Part shown: in pieces, positions 12,082 through 26,053 of the stretch
How positions within the stretch are numbered: position 1 is the first letter of the stretch
How the letters are laid out: every line of letters begins with the position of its first letter
Assembly (NCBI GenBank): GCA_013365365.1
Contig: JABVXU010000036.1
Location: 1-64,000 of the forward strand
Source: Cruorifilaria tuberocauda
Lineage: Eukaryota > Nematoda > Chromadorea > Rhabditida > Onchocercidae
DNA: 64,000 bases
Reading direction: 5' to 3'
Translations under genes and position numbers: made by a program
The notes under the pieces: generated by a model
What the model was told of the DNA's origin: nothing
The model's database searches: none
Seen by the model: the letters and a program-made list of their open reading frames with translations, nothing else

Positions 12082-14027
12082 ATGACTCGAGATGGACCGC
12101 CAAAATACTTTACAAGTGAAAATGTTGATATGGGGGTAAGATACACTTCTTTATCTATTTATTTGATTCATCCTTTTTATATATGTAAAAAATTTTTACT
12201 TCATTTTAACACTATAATAGAAATAACCACTAGTAATATGATAGCCATCGTTAGCTTAGTATTGTATCAAATTTTATTATTATCAGAAGAAAAAAGGTCG
12301 CCTTTTCTTTATTTAGAACATAAATGTCTTAGAACGTTATCATTTGTTTTCAGACAACTCTCATTGCAATGGAATTCGACGGTGGAGTTGTGGTTGGCAC
12401 AGACTCGAGGACAAGTTCTGGGTATTTTTTTCCTATCTTCAGATTACATTCATTTAATCTATGCATTAATATCAATATTCAATAAGAAGAGATATTAATT
12501 AATGATTTTTTATTACGATTATTTAATGACAAATGCCGTTCTTAGTCTATAAATTGGAAAGGGAACGGAAGAAAAAGAGTCCCAACACCCAAGTTTTGGT
12601 GTTTGCCATTGTAGTGCAACTACTGATGTTATGTAAAAATTATGCATTGATGTGTATCTGACATTATTGCAAGTGAAAGGTTCTTCAGGTCGTTCTACCT
12701 GTTATCACAGGTCGGCATTTATCAGTTATGCAGTTTGGTTACTTTGGCATAATCCTACTTTAAAATTGTTCATGATGTAGGCATTTCCAAAGTAGTAGAT
12801 GTATTGTTTTCAGAAGTTACATATCATCGCGTGCCACAGATAAAATTACTACCATTACGGATCGAATGGTTGTTTGTCGTTCTGGTTCTGCGGCAGATAC
12901 ACAAGCAATTTCTGACGTTGTAAAGTATTATATCGAAGTTTATTCGTAAGTTTTAATCCATTTTGACCTTAATAATGATTTTATTGTAGGAATTTCCTTC
13001 TGTTCTTCTAGTACTTTATTTCTTTTTAATAGAATGATGGAAGAAGACGATGTTACTATTGGACGCTCTGCTCAGATCTTTCGGAATTTTTTGTACAAGT
13101 ATCGTGACTCTCTATCAGCATCGGTTTTGGTTGCTGGCTATGATGATGTTGAAGGTGGACAGGTCGAGTTTCACTTTTAATTTTTTTATTGACGCTAGTA
13201 AAACCTCTTTGTTACTGTAGAAGATTTTAACTTCAGTTGTATGCAATTCCGCTGGGCGGTTATGTTACTCGACAGCGATGCACGGCAAGTGGTAGTGGCA
13301 GTACATTTGTACAAGGTTATCTCGACAGTCAGTGGAAGGTAAATATATGATATTTTTCTTTGAAGAAAGCACTTGTATGAAGAGCCATGTTTTTGTATCC
13401 CTTTATTTTTTTGTTTAATTATCTTTATGATTCAAAAATATTACCAAAAAATTTTCCTACATTTTTTTTGCTAATATTTTTGAGTTGCACAGATAATTAA
13501 ACATAAGCTCACGGCATGAATTCATAGCAAAACGTTTCTAGCCGGGAATGACTGCTGAAAAATGCAAAGAAATAATACTCAACGCAGTAGCTCTAGCAAC
13601 AATCCATGATGGTTCTTCTGGAGGTGTTATTAGACTGGCTGTTATTGATAAAACGGGCACAAAGAGAATGGCTAGTCATTTTTTTGAAATTTTATAACTA
13701 ATATACCAGATAGTGATTTGATTTCTCCATTCAGTTTAATTTCATCTCATCAGCTTATTATTAGTTTGGGTTGAAGCGTAAGAATTAATTTCTCTGAAGC
13801 CTTTTATAAGAGGGAGATTGGTAATCTTAATTACATTCATTTTTTTCTGTAGAATATTCATTTTCTGTGGAGAGGATAAGATCATGAACTAACGATCATT
13901 TAATAATAATAAATTCACTGGCATAAATATTTTTTTATTTCAGCTTATTCGGCCAGACGGGAATCAGTTCCCGAAGTTTGCTGATATTCCAGCACATTTA
14001 ACATATCCAAAGCACGTTATTCAGTGA
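12082..14027 (+). CDS. pbs-1: 20S proteasome subunit beta-1 (PSMB6 type, caspase-like activity)
   Basis: Catalytic beta-1 subunit of the 20S core, responsible for cleavage after acidic residues. Exons: 12082-12135, 12354-12421, 12814-12945, 13033-13162, 13237-13338, 13542-13670, 13944-14027; 232 aa. The propeptide is short and ends ...DMG; the first intron falls exactly at the Gly-Thr autocleavage point, so the mature N-terminus TTLIAMEFDGGVVVGTDSRT starts with exon 2. The catalytic Thr19, the Asp of GTDSRT and the Lys of ATDKI are present, and IPLGGY and SGSGSTF are typical of the family. The last intron has no GT donor in frame and needs a GC donor (AATG|GCTAGT); if it is retained, the frame stops 10 codons later. 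An AATAAA lies at 14180-14185. Confidence 0.93.
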
Positions 14028-14410
14028 TTAAATTCTTTTAAAATTGCATATGTTTTCATGAGAATGTGTTCGATGGTCTGTGAATAGCACAATTCCAACT
14101 ATCCGCAATATGACTGAAATGAAGTTTGATTTAGTGACTTTGTTGTCATAGCTCGTTTTCTGTTACATTGCTGATTTCAAATAAAGGAAATTTGGATTTT
14201 TTTTACCATTGCTTGAAGTTTTTAATTAAAAGGGGAAAACACATGCATGGCTAGAGGGAAGCACTTTTCAATAATTTAAGAAAGTAGTGGAGTTTCTGAA
14301 TTGTTGCTTTCATTTGCATAGTGTATAGTTTGTTTTCATTTGCATAGCAATCTAAAAGTTTCCCTCTTCAAAATCATTTTTATCAGAAAACGATCATTCG
14401 GCAAGTGGCA
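14028..14410. other. Intergenic spacer between two same-strand genes
   Basis: Holds the pbs-1 AATAAA (14180), a short direct repeat (TTTCATTTGCATAG twice within 14308-14348) and an acceptor TTTTTATCAG at 14386 that is probably the spliced-leader site of the next gene. The spacing of about 360 bp from pbs-1 would allow an operon, but nothing shows one. Confidence 0.4.
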
Positions 14411-17400
14411 ATGATATATCTAGCTACGGCTATTTTGCTTTTTATTTTTGGTGCAGAAAGTTTTGTTAGTTCCATTACTGTTTGAAGTTAAAGAACATTC
14501 AAGCTAATTTTTTAATGTCGAGTTTTAGAATCACTATTTCTCCAGTTGTTATGTTAGGTTCATCAGTAAGCTACTCCATAACGCTCATTATTTATGCCGA
14601 AGGGTCATTGTCTCCTACTTTTGGAGAAGAAGCATGAAGGGGAATTCTAAATATGTAAGAACTGCAGTTGGACGAGGAGAATGTGATACCTGATTTGGCA
14701 CCAGATATCGATAATCCGATGGAGTTTGAATTCATTGAAGATGTGCATAAGAAGCACTATTTGAAGTTATTATTTACAGAGTCCTTTTACGAACCGGGCT
14801 GTGATGACAAACCTGATGTTATGGTAAAATACTGAATAATTTAATGAGAAACTAGAAATTGCTTTGAGCCGAATTTCTTAGCTTTTTATAAAAGTTATTT
14901 CTGATTTCTGGTATTTCGAGATGAACATTTTGAATTTCCACACATATTCAAATTGATGATTGCAATTTTTGTGATTATTAGATTATACTTTAACTTAGCA
15001 GTTTGGATTCATTCTTGTTTTAACTTCGATAAGTTCGTATATTACAAAGTTTTTCTAATTTTATAGATAAAACCGATTTACTTTTGGCCTGGTCAACGTA
15101 TTGACCTTCGGTGTGTTATGTGTCGTCGAGCATTTACTTTTAATGGATTAATGAAACACTGGTGGTTTATGCCGGCAAAGGATGTTGAAGATGCACTTGG
15201 AGATATGAAAGTTTGACGTTCCTTAATTTTTCATTTATTTTAGTTTACAAAAATATTTTTCTCGTTTCATATATTTTCTTCCATATATAATGCACATTTT
15301 TCTATAATCGATGTCTTCGACTGTAGAAAAATTTAGGATAATAAATTAATTTTTGACAAAATAAAAAATGTTATCAATGAAATCGCTGCATTACTCTTCA
15401 GTTATTTAAAACTTAGTATAATAATAATTATATTAATATTATATTTCAGAATTTCAAAAATTCTCCTAGATGGAATCAACATTTAGTAACGTTAAGCGCT
15501 GATTTTGGAGATAATAAATGGCGTGATATTGGCGCAATGCCTAGCGGCTTCGAAGCTGCGAAAAATCCGCGATCACAAACTGTACTCATACAAAGAAGAG
15601 GGATGTTAATTTTGTTACAGGTTTGTTTTATTACACTGTACATTCTATTTTATACCCATTTACAAGTAAGAACATATATCTAATAAATTTTCGAGTTCTT
15701 TATATCAAAAATGAAATACTATCCTACAGCGTTAGGCATCGTGATAATAAAGCTTAATATTGCATTAGTCTATCATATTAGCGCACCAAACTTCATGTCA
15801 TAGTTATTCATTGTTTTGAACAGGATTTTATTTATTTACAATTGATAATTATTTTTCTATCATCGCACATATAGTTATTACACATGAAAGTTAAAAAACA
15901 AAATTTCCAGCCAACATCCGAAAATGAAGGCCTATATCGCTGCTTGGATATAGCCTCAAGAAATTCCTTACAGTTCATTTATTATTTGATTGCAATGCAA
16001 CCTCTTTTCATTTATCTTCAGTAAGTAATTTCTGCATAAAATAAGAAGTATTGGAAGACGTTCATGATGTTCATGATGAAAGTTATGCATTCAAATTATC
16101 AACAACATGTATCAAAGATAGGTTAAGAATGTTTTAAAGTTTTTTTTTAGCATTTCTTATTTGCTTTATTAGATTGTAAAAATTTTAAAAAACATGAAAA
16201 TTCTGTCAGTTTTATATTAGTATGAATTGAGAACCAAACTTTCTCAATAAGATATCGTAATGATCGCGGTATTATTTCGTTGTTGATGTTAAACTTAAAT
16301 GCTTTAATTTCATTTTCTAAGGCCTGGTGAGGAGCAAATTTCTCAAATTGGTATGTTCATGTCTTTAATTATTTTATGTTCTGTAATAATTCGTTTGCAT
16401 TCTATTTCTTGAATTTATGTTGGAAAAACGAAATAAATTGGCATATTTATCGGTAAGGGCTAAAAAATTCATTAAACAATAGCTATTCGAAAATCATTTT
16501 AAATAACTGATAGTATCTGGAAGAAAATATTTCTTCCATATTATTACATATTAATGTATCAAATCTATTTCTGGAATTCTTTAAAACAATTTTCAATTCC
16601 TCATAATACTATTTTTGCATATAATTTAAGCTAGAAACGTTAACTTATGAAAATAGAGAAAAAAAAATCAACTGGCAGGAAGTGACGAAACTCCTGATTA
16701 GATACAACTTTAATTTATTTCAATCTGATCTGTTTAACTGAAAGCTAAATTACGCGTCAAATTTTTTTGGCAGAAAGTGAATGTCCAGAGTCGCAAGGTT
16801 TTCCTGATTCAAATTGGAAATTTCGTCACATTCCTCCTACGTACATACGTGATGCATTTCGGATGTGCGCTATGAATTGGACATCGTGTCTTGATTGGGT
16901 ACTTTCACTTTAATAATTTATTTTTTTATTGATGGTTTCTAAATCACTTTGGAAGAAATGATGAATTTATGTTGAAAATGATCAGAGGAAAAACAGACCA
17001 TTTCGGTCGCCAATCAATTTCTTAATTAAATTGATGAGGTAATCCCAATTTTTTGCTTGCTTATTATTAATTAGTTCAAGAACTATATGGCAGTTTTCTT
17101 ATATGTTAATTTAATTTTTGGTAGTCGTCCTAAAATTCAACTAGTGATTATTTTTAATAATAGAAGCATCGAATTGATTTTAATGAAATGATTAAGTATT
17201 CAAAATTTCAGGTAGTAAGTGATAAAAATATGAACGAAGAGGTGAATTGGAATTTGCACGGATATTCGAAAGATGCTGAACTGGCAGAAAATTTTGTAAA
17301 TTTGAAAATTCAACTGCAATGGAGTGAATGGTCATCATGTGAACAAGGCAGTACAGTAAGGACCAGAGAAGGTGATTCTTTTTCAATTTCTTGAATTATG

Positions 17401-18115
17401 AATTAAATTTTTTGTAGTTTATTTAAATTTTCAAACGTTCAGGTCATTGTTACTTGAAAAAGATAGATGCAAGTAAAGATATCGGCCAGCTAGTTGATGG
17501 TGTATTTGCTGCCTACGATCTATTCAATTGGGTGAAAAAGCTCAAAAATCATATGTCAAAAATTCCCGAATTCAATATTACTGGCATACGTCTTTATAGG
17601 TACTGCAGTTTTATAGAAATCTTTTATTCATCATTCTTCTTACTAAATTAAATTAATTTAAATTTCAAAAAAGACAAGTCCGGTAAAAATGAATTTGCAA
17701 ACTCATCATCATTGAAGAAATGTTATTTTAGTGGACTGGTATCAAAACTAATTCACGAAGGCGCATATGGGGATGACAAAACCTATGATGATTGCTACAG
17801 TGTTTGTTTTAATGTCACAATTGTTTTTCCAAATTTATTTGGCTATATTTTATCAATAAGTAGTCTAAAAAATTGTTAAAACGAATCTTTTTTCAGATGG
17901 AAGATATGTTCTTCAAGAGACCAAAAGCTACAAAACGTTGGATAAATGCAATTTTTGCAGCATTCGGAGTTGATAGTGCCGAATCAATGTTGAAGACAAG
18001 TGATCGATTATGCCTTTATTATTATAATAAGCCTACGGTACGAAGAGATGGAACACCAGCTAGCGTCTTCGTTGGTACTCATCTTGTAGACACACAACGT
18101 TGTCCAGTTCTTTAA
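14411..18115 (+). CDS. Secreted single-Ig-domain protein, FAM187-like
   Basis: Eleven phase-compatible exons (14411-14464, 14668-14823, 15067-15210, 15450-15620, 15911-16020, 16322-16350, 16774-16898, 17212-17371, 17443-17599, 17732-17801, 17897-18115) give 464 aa. Residues 1-16 (MIYLATAILLFIFGA) form a signal peptide. An Ig V-like domain spans about residues 71-190: Cys86, the core Trp at 102/103 and the EGLYRC motif with Cys186. A Cys-rich segment follows with WSEWSSC (300-306) and GHCYL, then a C-terminal region of about 150 aa. No transmembrane helix is seen, so the protein is probably secreted or matrix-bound. This order resembles the FAM187 Ig-like proteins, but I recall that family only loosely. 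AATAAA is at 18435-18440. Confidence 0.75.
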
Positions 18116-21100
18116 ACAATACATTTAGCTGAATTCATTTGTTAATTTTTTTGTGCAGAATTATTATTTGTTGCATTTTTGAAAGAAAAATTGAAATTTT
18201 CTGAAGTCTTTCATAACATTGAAATTCTCTATTATATTTATTGCTAGTTACAATTCTTTTTTTAGATGGCAGTTTTGTTCTCACAATATAACTTCGGATT
18301 TGTTACCTTTTTTTTTCAATGACAGCATTTTCTCTTTTCCTGTTTCTTTTCTTTAGATGGAATTCCATGTTATATAATTGTTTGTTTTCAGTCATATTAT
18401 TTCTTATTTCTAGCATGTCCATGTCCACATGTTCAATAAAGCTGCTTCACTATTTTGTGATGATCAATACTTTTTGATCAATATTTCGCTTTAAAAAACT
18501 TTATTCTCCGAAGAACAACATATTTGTCCTATTTTAAATGAAACAAAAGTACTTGAACTCGTAATCACTTGCATTTCACAGATTATCAGCGCTTTTAAAC
18601 TGCTACTATAATTTCAAAAAGCAATAATATAATAAGAAGAATCCCTACTGAAATCCGAAATCGGATTGAAAAAAATTTTAGTGGCGATAGAGAAAGTTTT
18701 TGGATTTCACCTGATAGTAAATAAACGTTGTCTCTGAAAAATCAAGAAACTAATTTTAATTTGATTCTCATAATTCTCGATTATATAACTGTAGTAATCA
18801 TATAAACTTCAAATTAGATATGAAGTTATTGCACTATTGAGGGTGATAAATTATTTTAGCATTTTGCATTTATATAGGTTTGAAATCTTTTTTTTTTTAA
18901 TTTTTAGTATTTTTATTCCCAATAAAATAATTCCAAGAATTAGAAAATATTGTAAAGATATCAAGAAGAATAAAACGAATAAAGATGAATTGACAGTGGT
19001 TATCTTAATTAAACTGCAAAATATAAAACTGCTGGCATTTATTACACAGCCTGATTCACCAGTCTGATTTATCATCTCTCTATTTCATCATTTTTCACTT
19101 TTATATATTGATTGTTTTTTGTAGTTTATTATTAAATAAGTTTCAAAAGCTCAAGAATTGTTGATTCACATAGAACGTTTCTGCTGAAGCAAGAAAAGCT
19201 TTCAATTCCATATTGACTGAATCAATATCTGTTAGTGAAACTTGTTGAATTAAAACTAAATTTTGAATTGGCTTAGCTTTCCAATGATTAGATCATTACT
19301 TTTAATTGATTTATTGGTAAAATTAAAGCCTTGATAAGTAGTTTTTATAATTTCTGGATGGTTTTTTTCTGGAAAGAATATTGATACGCTGATACTTATT
19401 TGCTCAAAAAAATTCCAATTTTTCTAAATTGTAGTTGATATGATTCAAACAAGAAGAAGAGGGAGGAGAGAAAGTAATCACTACTTATTTTGTTTGAAAT
19501 CTTAGCGATATTAAATGTATAATTTCAACTCTAAGAAATATTTGCGCCATTAACATTGTTAATCCAAATTTTAGCGCTAAAACGTTCATTATTTTGTATT
19601 ACAGTGAAACATTGACCGATGAAATTTGTGGAGTGATTTATCAGAAAAATAAGGAAATTAATCATAAAGGATATTTATCGTGGATTTTCCCCTTTTTCCA
19701 CTAGCAACGAGCTGAGAGACGTAAATTGCGAGAAAAAAAACATTTGATATGTTGTTGTGGTGACAGTAACGGTGATAGTGCTGATAAGACGGGAACGATC
19801 GAACAAGTAAAACAGAACATCGCCTGAATTTTGGGGTAATGAATGGCGTGCGACCCAAAATGACCCCGTCATCATCATTCCTCTTCTCTGTGTAATTTAT
19901 CGTACAAACAAAATAGATTGCTTCTTTTTTTAACAAATTTAATTGATTATGATTCTTCTTTTGAAGTTTAATTTTCAGAAATAAACTGCATTTAAATAGA
20001 AGAGACATTGATGTGTGTTCGACATCCCCTCACGGCGATTGTTCGTCGGGCCCACTTTCCACTCATCCTCTTGACTTTTCAGTTAAAGAACTTCTGAGGC
20101 AAATTAAACTACCAATCATACTCCTTGCTCAATTATTTCAGATTCTACAAAACTGCCATTAATTCATCCTCAATCCTGCTAAAACTTACTGTTAATCTAT
20201 ACTTCAAATTTCACAAATGATCATAATAGAACGGATTCAATTCAAAAGTGTGAAGCAGACTGGAAAAATCCACTGATTGACATAACAATCTGAAAAAGAT
20301 ATTAATGAAGGGAAGAGTTGAATTGCGATATTATTTTGAAATTGAGCAAAAATACGTATGAAATTGATGGATGACACTTGAAGGAATAGTATCAATAAAG
20401 TTTTACTGTCATTTAGCGCTGAAAGAAATGCTGAAAATATAATATATAACTGGAACTTCGATGTTAACTTTGTAGATTTTTACTTTTATAATTGAAAATT
20501 TAATCAAAACTAGTATTGAAGGAATACTGTTGAGCCAATCTGTCCTCTGTGTCATTTTGCATCAAATTTCTTGTATTAAAAAGTTTATTCTTTCTAAAGA
20601 CCTGTTTTGTATTAAGCTAAATGTGCAATTTATTTCAACTATTTCTACACTATCTTGAAAAAAATTCAAATCGTTTTAAAAATAACTCTGACTCAAAATA
20701 CATCATAATACGATCTTATGAATTCATAAATGTTTGTAATTTAACAAAATTGGTACCACAATACATCATCTAAATTACAAAAAATATATTAAAAATGCTT
20801 CCATTATAATTATTGATTTAATTTATTTGAATTAATGCTTCAACTATTTATTTTTACAAAAATAATTCTGCTCTATCATCATTATAAATCATGATTGATA
20901 CATAATATATTCTAATATATCTATCTGTGTAAGTATTCCGTATGATTCAATTAATGCTGTGTAATATTTATTGATCGTTTAATTTCCGGTTATGTTCTTC
21001 AAACTGAAATATTTCGCCAATAATTTTCTCGAAGAACATTTTGTTTCGCCCTATGAGATTCCATATTTTTGAGTTTAAGAAAAGCTAAACATCAGTAGTA

Positions 21101-24100
21101 ATTAAGAATTTAAGGACTGAACATCGATTTCTTTTTGATGCCTTCACTTTCAATAATAACTCTCAAATATTTACCATTGTACTGAAATAATTTATCACTA
21201 GCATATAATGCTTTGATAGCGAACATGATGCTGATAGTGAACAAGAAAGTGATAGTCCAGAATGGTTGATTAGAAGGTGGGTTGCATGATGAAAAAAAAA
21301 TAAATAATAAAATAGGAGACCTACTTATAGTACTTATAGTTTTCTCATAGACTCATACATTCATATCGCATCGAATTTAATGGACTTTCTCTATCACTTT
21401 CAAGTTCTTTTGACTAATTCCTTTTGCAATTAGCGTCACTTTATAACGCAATTCCGAATAAGCACGTCATTGATAACGTATACTGTTCAATTATATATTT
21501 ATCTTATCACTGTTTTTCTCATTCTATTTCCTACCATATACTAACCATTTCAATTTTACTTCAAGGAATGAAATAACTTTCAAATATTTACAATTTACTG
21601 AAATGATTTATCGATGCTATTTCTTAATAATATTTATGCATCACTTTCGTCGCTTTCAAGCTTCAGCAATGGAATCCAAAGAACGTTAATTGAACTAATG
21701 GAGCCAGCCATTAATTAGACAGATTTGGTATATGAAAAGAAATACGTAACTGATTTCTGAATTCAAAAAGTGCAGTGAATTCTATTCTTTTCCTACTATC
21801 TTCGTTAAAAATTGAGACAGGCGCTTTTGTAATATTCCTATTGCAATGCGAGTGACCAACGGTAGTTTCAGCAACTGATAACTGAAATATCAAACTGACA
21901 TTTTTACGGTATATTAGAAAATGCTTTTTCACTTTTCAAAAAAACTGAGCGAAGAAATTGGGTTTTATCTACAGTAACCGAAAGCATTAATAGTTCACGT
22001 CGAAAGTTTCTTTAGTTTTTTCTTTTTTTAAAATTGTTCCATAACCACCTCTCAAAACACCTCTCAATCGTAAAGTAATGACACTTTAATTCAGTTTTTT
22101 CTGCGAACCTGTTTTTATGATTGGAGAACTGCGTTAGTTGCCACTGCTTGTATACCTTCACCTGTTCAATTTCCTATTTTTTTTGTGTATTTTTGTGCAC
22201 ATGACATTGTTTAATTTTTTCTTGAATGAAATCTTAGTCATGAATGAAATCCACACCTAAGTAATGATTAACAAATACATCTAAGAGTACATGGTATTTC
22301 GAAAATTTGTAAAAGTTCACGATACGATCTGCATCATCCAGAGGATTAACAATTTTTCATTTTGAAACAATCCTAAGCTTACTTCAATTCTTAATAACAC
22401 TAATTTTTAAGCAATGAGAAATTTATGATATATATCATTGTTTATAGCATTTTTCTCTCTTTATAATTGATAATGGTTATTCATTCCAATTATAATCTTT
22501 TATTATAATTTTAATTAGTGTTAATTAAAATTCTAAAAGCTCTAATGATTGGTGGTAGAGGTGGTATTGATGGAGAATGATTGAAAGCAATGAAATAATC
22601 GTTTCAAGAAATAAAATGATTAAAAATCAAACTGATATAAAAGGGTTGCGAAACAGCAAATTGTCTGTACGCGGTGTAATAGAAGTTTGATGTGGGTTGA
22701 AATTCATCAATTGAAGAGCGAAAAAGAGAGATAAGATAAGATGGAAATACAGGGTCTTATCGTTCACTCCTTTCTCAACAACCTGTTCTGAATTTTCAAC
22801 TCAAAAACACAGTATCATCATTTCTTATTCGTTTGCTGCGAACTTCTCCACGATCCATGTTGTCCTAATAGTCTAGTTACAATCAAATTTTTTTATTTTC
22901 AGCAACACAACAGAGAAAAAATCTAATGGAGTTAAAAAAGGAATTGCTTAATAAACAATAATGATCAGGGACTTAATTGACAAAACTATTCATTAATGTT
23001 ATATTTTTCTCAAGATTTATAAAAGTTATAACATCGTCAATTTATAATGCGTCGTTTATATTTCAAATTATTCGTACGCATTTTGTAAAGTTTTATTAAA
23101 ATGATTTATATTCATAAGTAAATTTAAACTGTACAGTTGAAACTTCGAAGATTTGCATAAAAGCAATAATTTAAATAAACAAAATAAACATATTAACAAA
23201 TTGTTAATGCTAGAAATAACGTACAAAGCTATTCATTAATTTTTAAGCCAGCTTTGCCGTATTTTAATCCAAACATTAAATTATGCAATTGTTATGATCA
23301 GTTATATATAAAATTTAATAATGACATAGCAATCGATTCTAGCATGTCTGCAAAGCATTTGATTTTGAAGCAAAGGCTAAACGATTGGTGACTATTTGTT
23401 TGGTGCAAAATCATGAAATTAAGCATTTTCAACTTTTTTCCGTTTAAAGTATTTATTACATTAGTGGGATGATAGTGCTGAAAATCACAAAAATCTTGTA
23501 ATTGCCTTATCCAACTAGTATTTCCATTTCCGTATCTTCTATGAATTTCCATTTCATTGTGCTATATTCAAAACTAGATTTAAAAAAAAGATGAAGTACT
23601 ACAATCAACATTTGACTATCGAATAAGCTGTAGAACAAACAGAAGCTATAGGAAGTATCTGCGATGTTTCAGATAGGTAAATGAATAAAGTGATATGATG
23701 TAAGCTAGAAAGTTCAACTGTTCTAAATTTTGGTAAAATTTCGACTTGACATCTTATTTGTTGTGATATTTCTGCTGAGAGTAATTGAAAACATTAAGTA
23801 GAAACTAGATTTAAGTTGTTTTCAAATTTTGACATTTGCTTCTGTTGAGTACAAATAGATGCTCACTGTATTTTAGATCAGTGTTTCATATTCAAGACCT
23901 TTTTCAAGTTTACCAAATCATTAACACCATTTGATTTGATTTGATTTTATCTTTTTCAGTAAATTACTAGGCAAGAAAGGTAGGAAGAATAAATAAATGA
24001 ATAAAAGAGATCCGCAATTACAAAGGGCAATTTTTAAAGTTTAGTAGAATTTCCTCTCATGTGCCTTTTCCCTGTTTCTTTCACCTTCCTCTCATTTCAG

Positions 24101-26053
24101 TGGAACTAATTTCGGTTGTCTCATCAACAATTAAGAAAATGACAACTATGTTGGATATTCATATTTCTCCCACAGCAATATTTCATATCTTTATTTTTCT
24201 AACTTTCCATCCATTCTCAATATTATTTACTCATAAAGTAAACAAACTAACAAAAGTTCTTTTAATACAGGTTCTGCTTGCACTAAGCATGCATAAGGTA
24301 AGTTATGTTGAATGTCAAGTACACAGCATCGTTATTTAGATATTATCACTGAAATTAAGTTAGAAAACGAACAAAGTATAGTCTTTCTAAGAAGAAAAAA
24401 ATTCAATACCTCAAAAAAATAAAAAAGTCAATCTTTCATTTTATTTGAACAAAAGTTCCCAAATATGAAATGTTGACGACGAATTTCTGTTTTTCACTTA
24501 TATCTTGATTTTTGAATAAATTAAATTCAGAAGTGGAATAGATTTAAAGATCTGGACATTCTTCTATTTAATTGCATTATCTTTTCAATCTCACTTATCT
24601 TGTAATTCTTATGACTTTTTTAGTCAAATACAGTATTGCATTATTGATTTATTCCCCTGGAAACAACCAGATTTCATCAGAATTCGATCATTCCTTCCTT
24701 CTTCCATGTATCATTTCATTTCATTTTATTGCTTCTGTCTATACGTAATGATTTATTTTTTAGTTGAAAGTTAAAAGTTTTTCAAGTCTAAGGTTTTAGT
24801 TTAAGGCTTAAGGTTGCAAACAGGTGCTAAAAACTTCACGGAACAGATTGTAAGAATTTTTTTTCATTTTAAAAGTATGTAAATCGGCTGAAGCAAATAA
24901 TATTAGGTCTCAAACAGGACACTGATGCATGCTTCTGTATTTCATTACTCCAATTTAAGTGGCCTTGACTGATCTATCTGCTGATTTTATTGCCACCATC
25001 TCCTTGCTTTATCCCGGAAGGTGTTCACTGTGTCGTCAGAAACAATACAAATAAATCACTTTTATTACCAGTTTTCATTTACTTAGTAAAAAATCTTCCG
25101 TGAGTTTCCAAGTTGAGAGTGCTTGATCCTTTTTTTGCACCTATTATGATCAATATCTCATCTACTCTCGCTCGTTTATTTATTAATAGATTAACTAACA
25201 CTTCAAAGCACTGATCTTTCTATCTCAATCGCTTGTTTAGCTTATGAGTACCAGTTACTTTCCAATCCAATCGCCATAGGTAAATGAAACTTTAGTTTCT
25301 CGAAATGTTTATAGCGGTATTCATTTTTATCGACAATGACCATTGTAATTTAGCCAAAAGTGACCATAGTAGGAATGTTGTACAAGTGAACAAGTGATGT
25401 TAAAATTTGTTATAAAATTAAATAATTTATGATTTTAGCATGAAAAATTCATGAAAATTATTTTTCAAGAAAAAATTTCAAAAATTCTCCATTTGTTTGC
25501 TTTGCACACTGTATGATAGTTCTGATTGTTATTCTGTTTATAAATGTCATAAATGTTTCAACAGTTTCATTATCAGTTAACTTATTTTGTTTGCCTCCTT
25601 ATCGATTTTCTAAATAGCGACTAAAGTCACAACTAAAACATTTCCATTCCCATTGTTTTTTAAAAATTTCAATTAGCACAGCATGTTGTTACAATCATCG
25701 AAGGTGCAACAATTTGCACATTATTGTTGCAATCTTCATGTGTCATGAGAAATGTGTATTCTTAGTTCTTCTGCTTATCAAAATTTTCTATAAATTCTGA
25801 ATCTTTAAATTTCTTTCTTCTTTTTCTCTTCATTTTTTGTATTCCTTTATCATATTATTTGCTTCCTTTTTTACTACAATATTATACGGATTTTTCACTT
25901 ATCATAAGTTTTTTCCGTCTTTAAAAATCTTTGATAAATCTTTGCACTCATTAATAATGTAGAAAAACTTTTGCAGGATTGAAAGGCGTAAAAAGTTGAA
26001 AAAGTAGCAAACTGGAGAACGTAGACCTCAACGATCAGCATGGCCTAATAGCG
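18116..26053. other. Long AT-rich intergenic region
   Basis: About 8 kb with no confirmed gene. The exception is an island near 19600-20160 (listed separately). Other ORFs here, on the minus strand at 21711-21932 (a TTTCAG lies within it) and 23298-23552 (84 aa from an ATG), and on the plus strand at 24061-24339, lack consistent splice partners. An exon-like unit with TTAATACAG before it and GTAAGT after it lies at 24271-24297. An acceptor at about 25977 (TTTTGCAG) probably begins the 5' leader of the aminopeptidase gene. Confidence 0.45.
19605..20160. other. GC-richer coding-like island, strand unresolved
   Basis: This stretch is clearly less AT-rich than its surroundings and is open in several frames. 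On the plus strand, exon-like pieces follow good acceptors: one after TTGTATTACAG at 19605, one after CCTTTTTCCACTAG at 19704 reading QRAERRKLREKKHLICCC... to a TGA, and one near 20000 reading DIDVCSTSPHGDC ... HPLDFSVKELLRQ. On the minus strand a 116-aa ATG ORF covers 19658-20008. I could not join the pieces into one gene. It may be an unrecognised gene or a conserved regulatory block. Confidence 0.25.

Noticed and set aside
24061..24339. 92-aa hydrophobic plus-strand ORF
   Set aside because: It starts at GTG in the listed frame, is pyrimidine-rich and has no joinable exons, although a small unit with good splice signals lies inside at 24271-24297.
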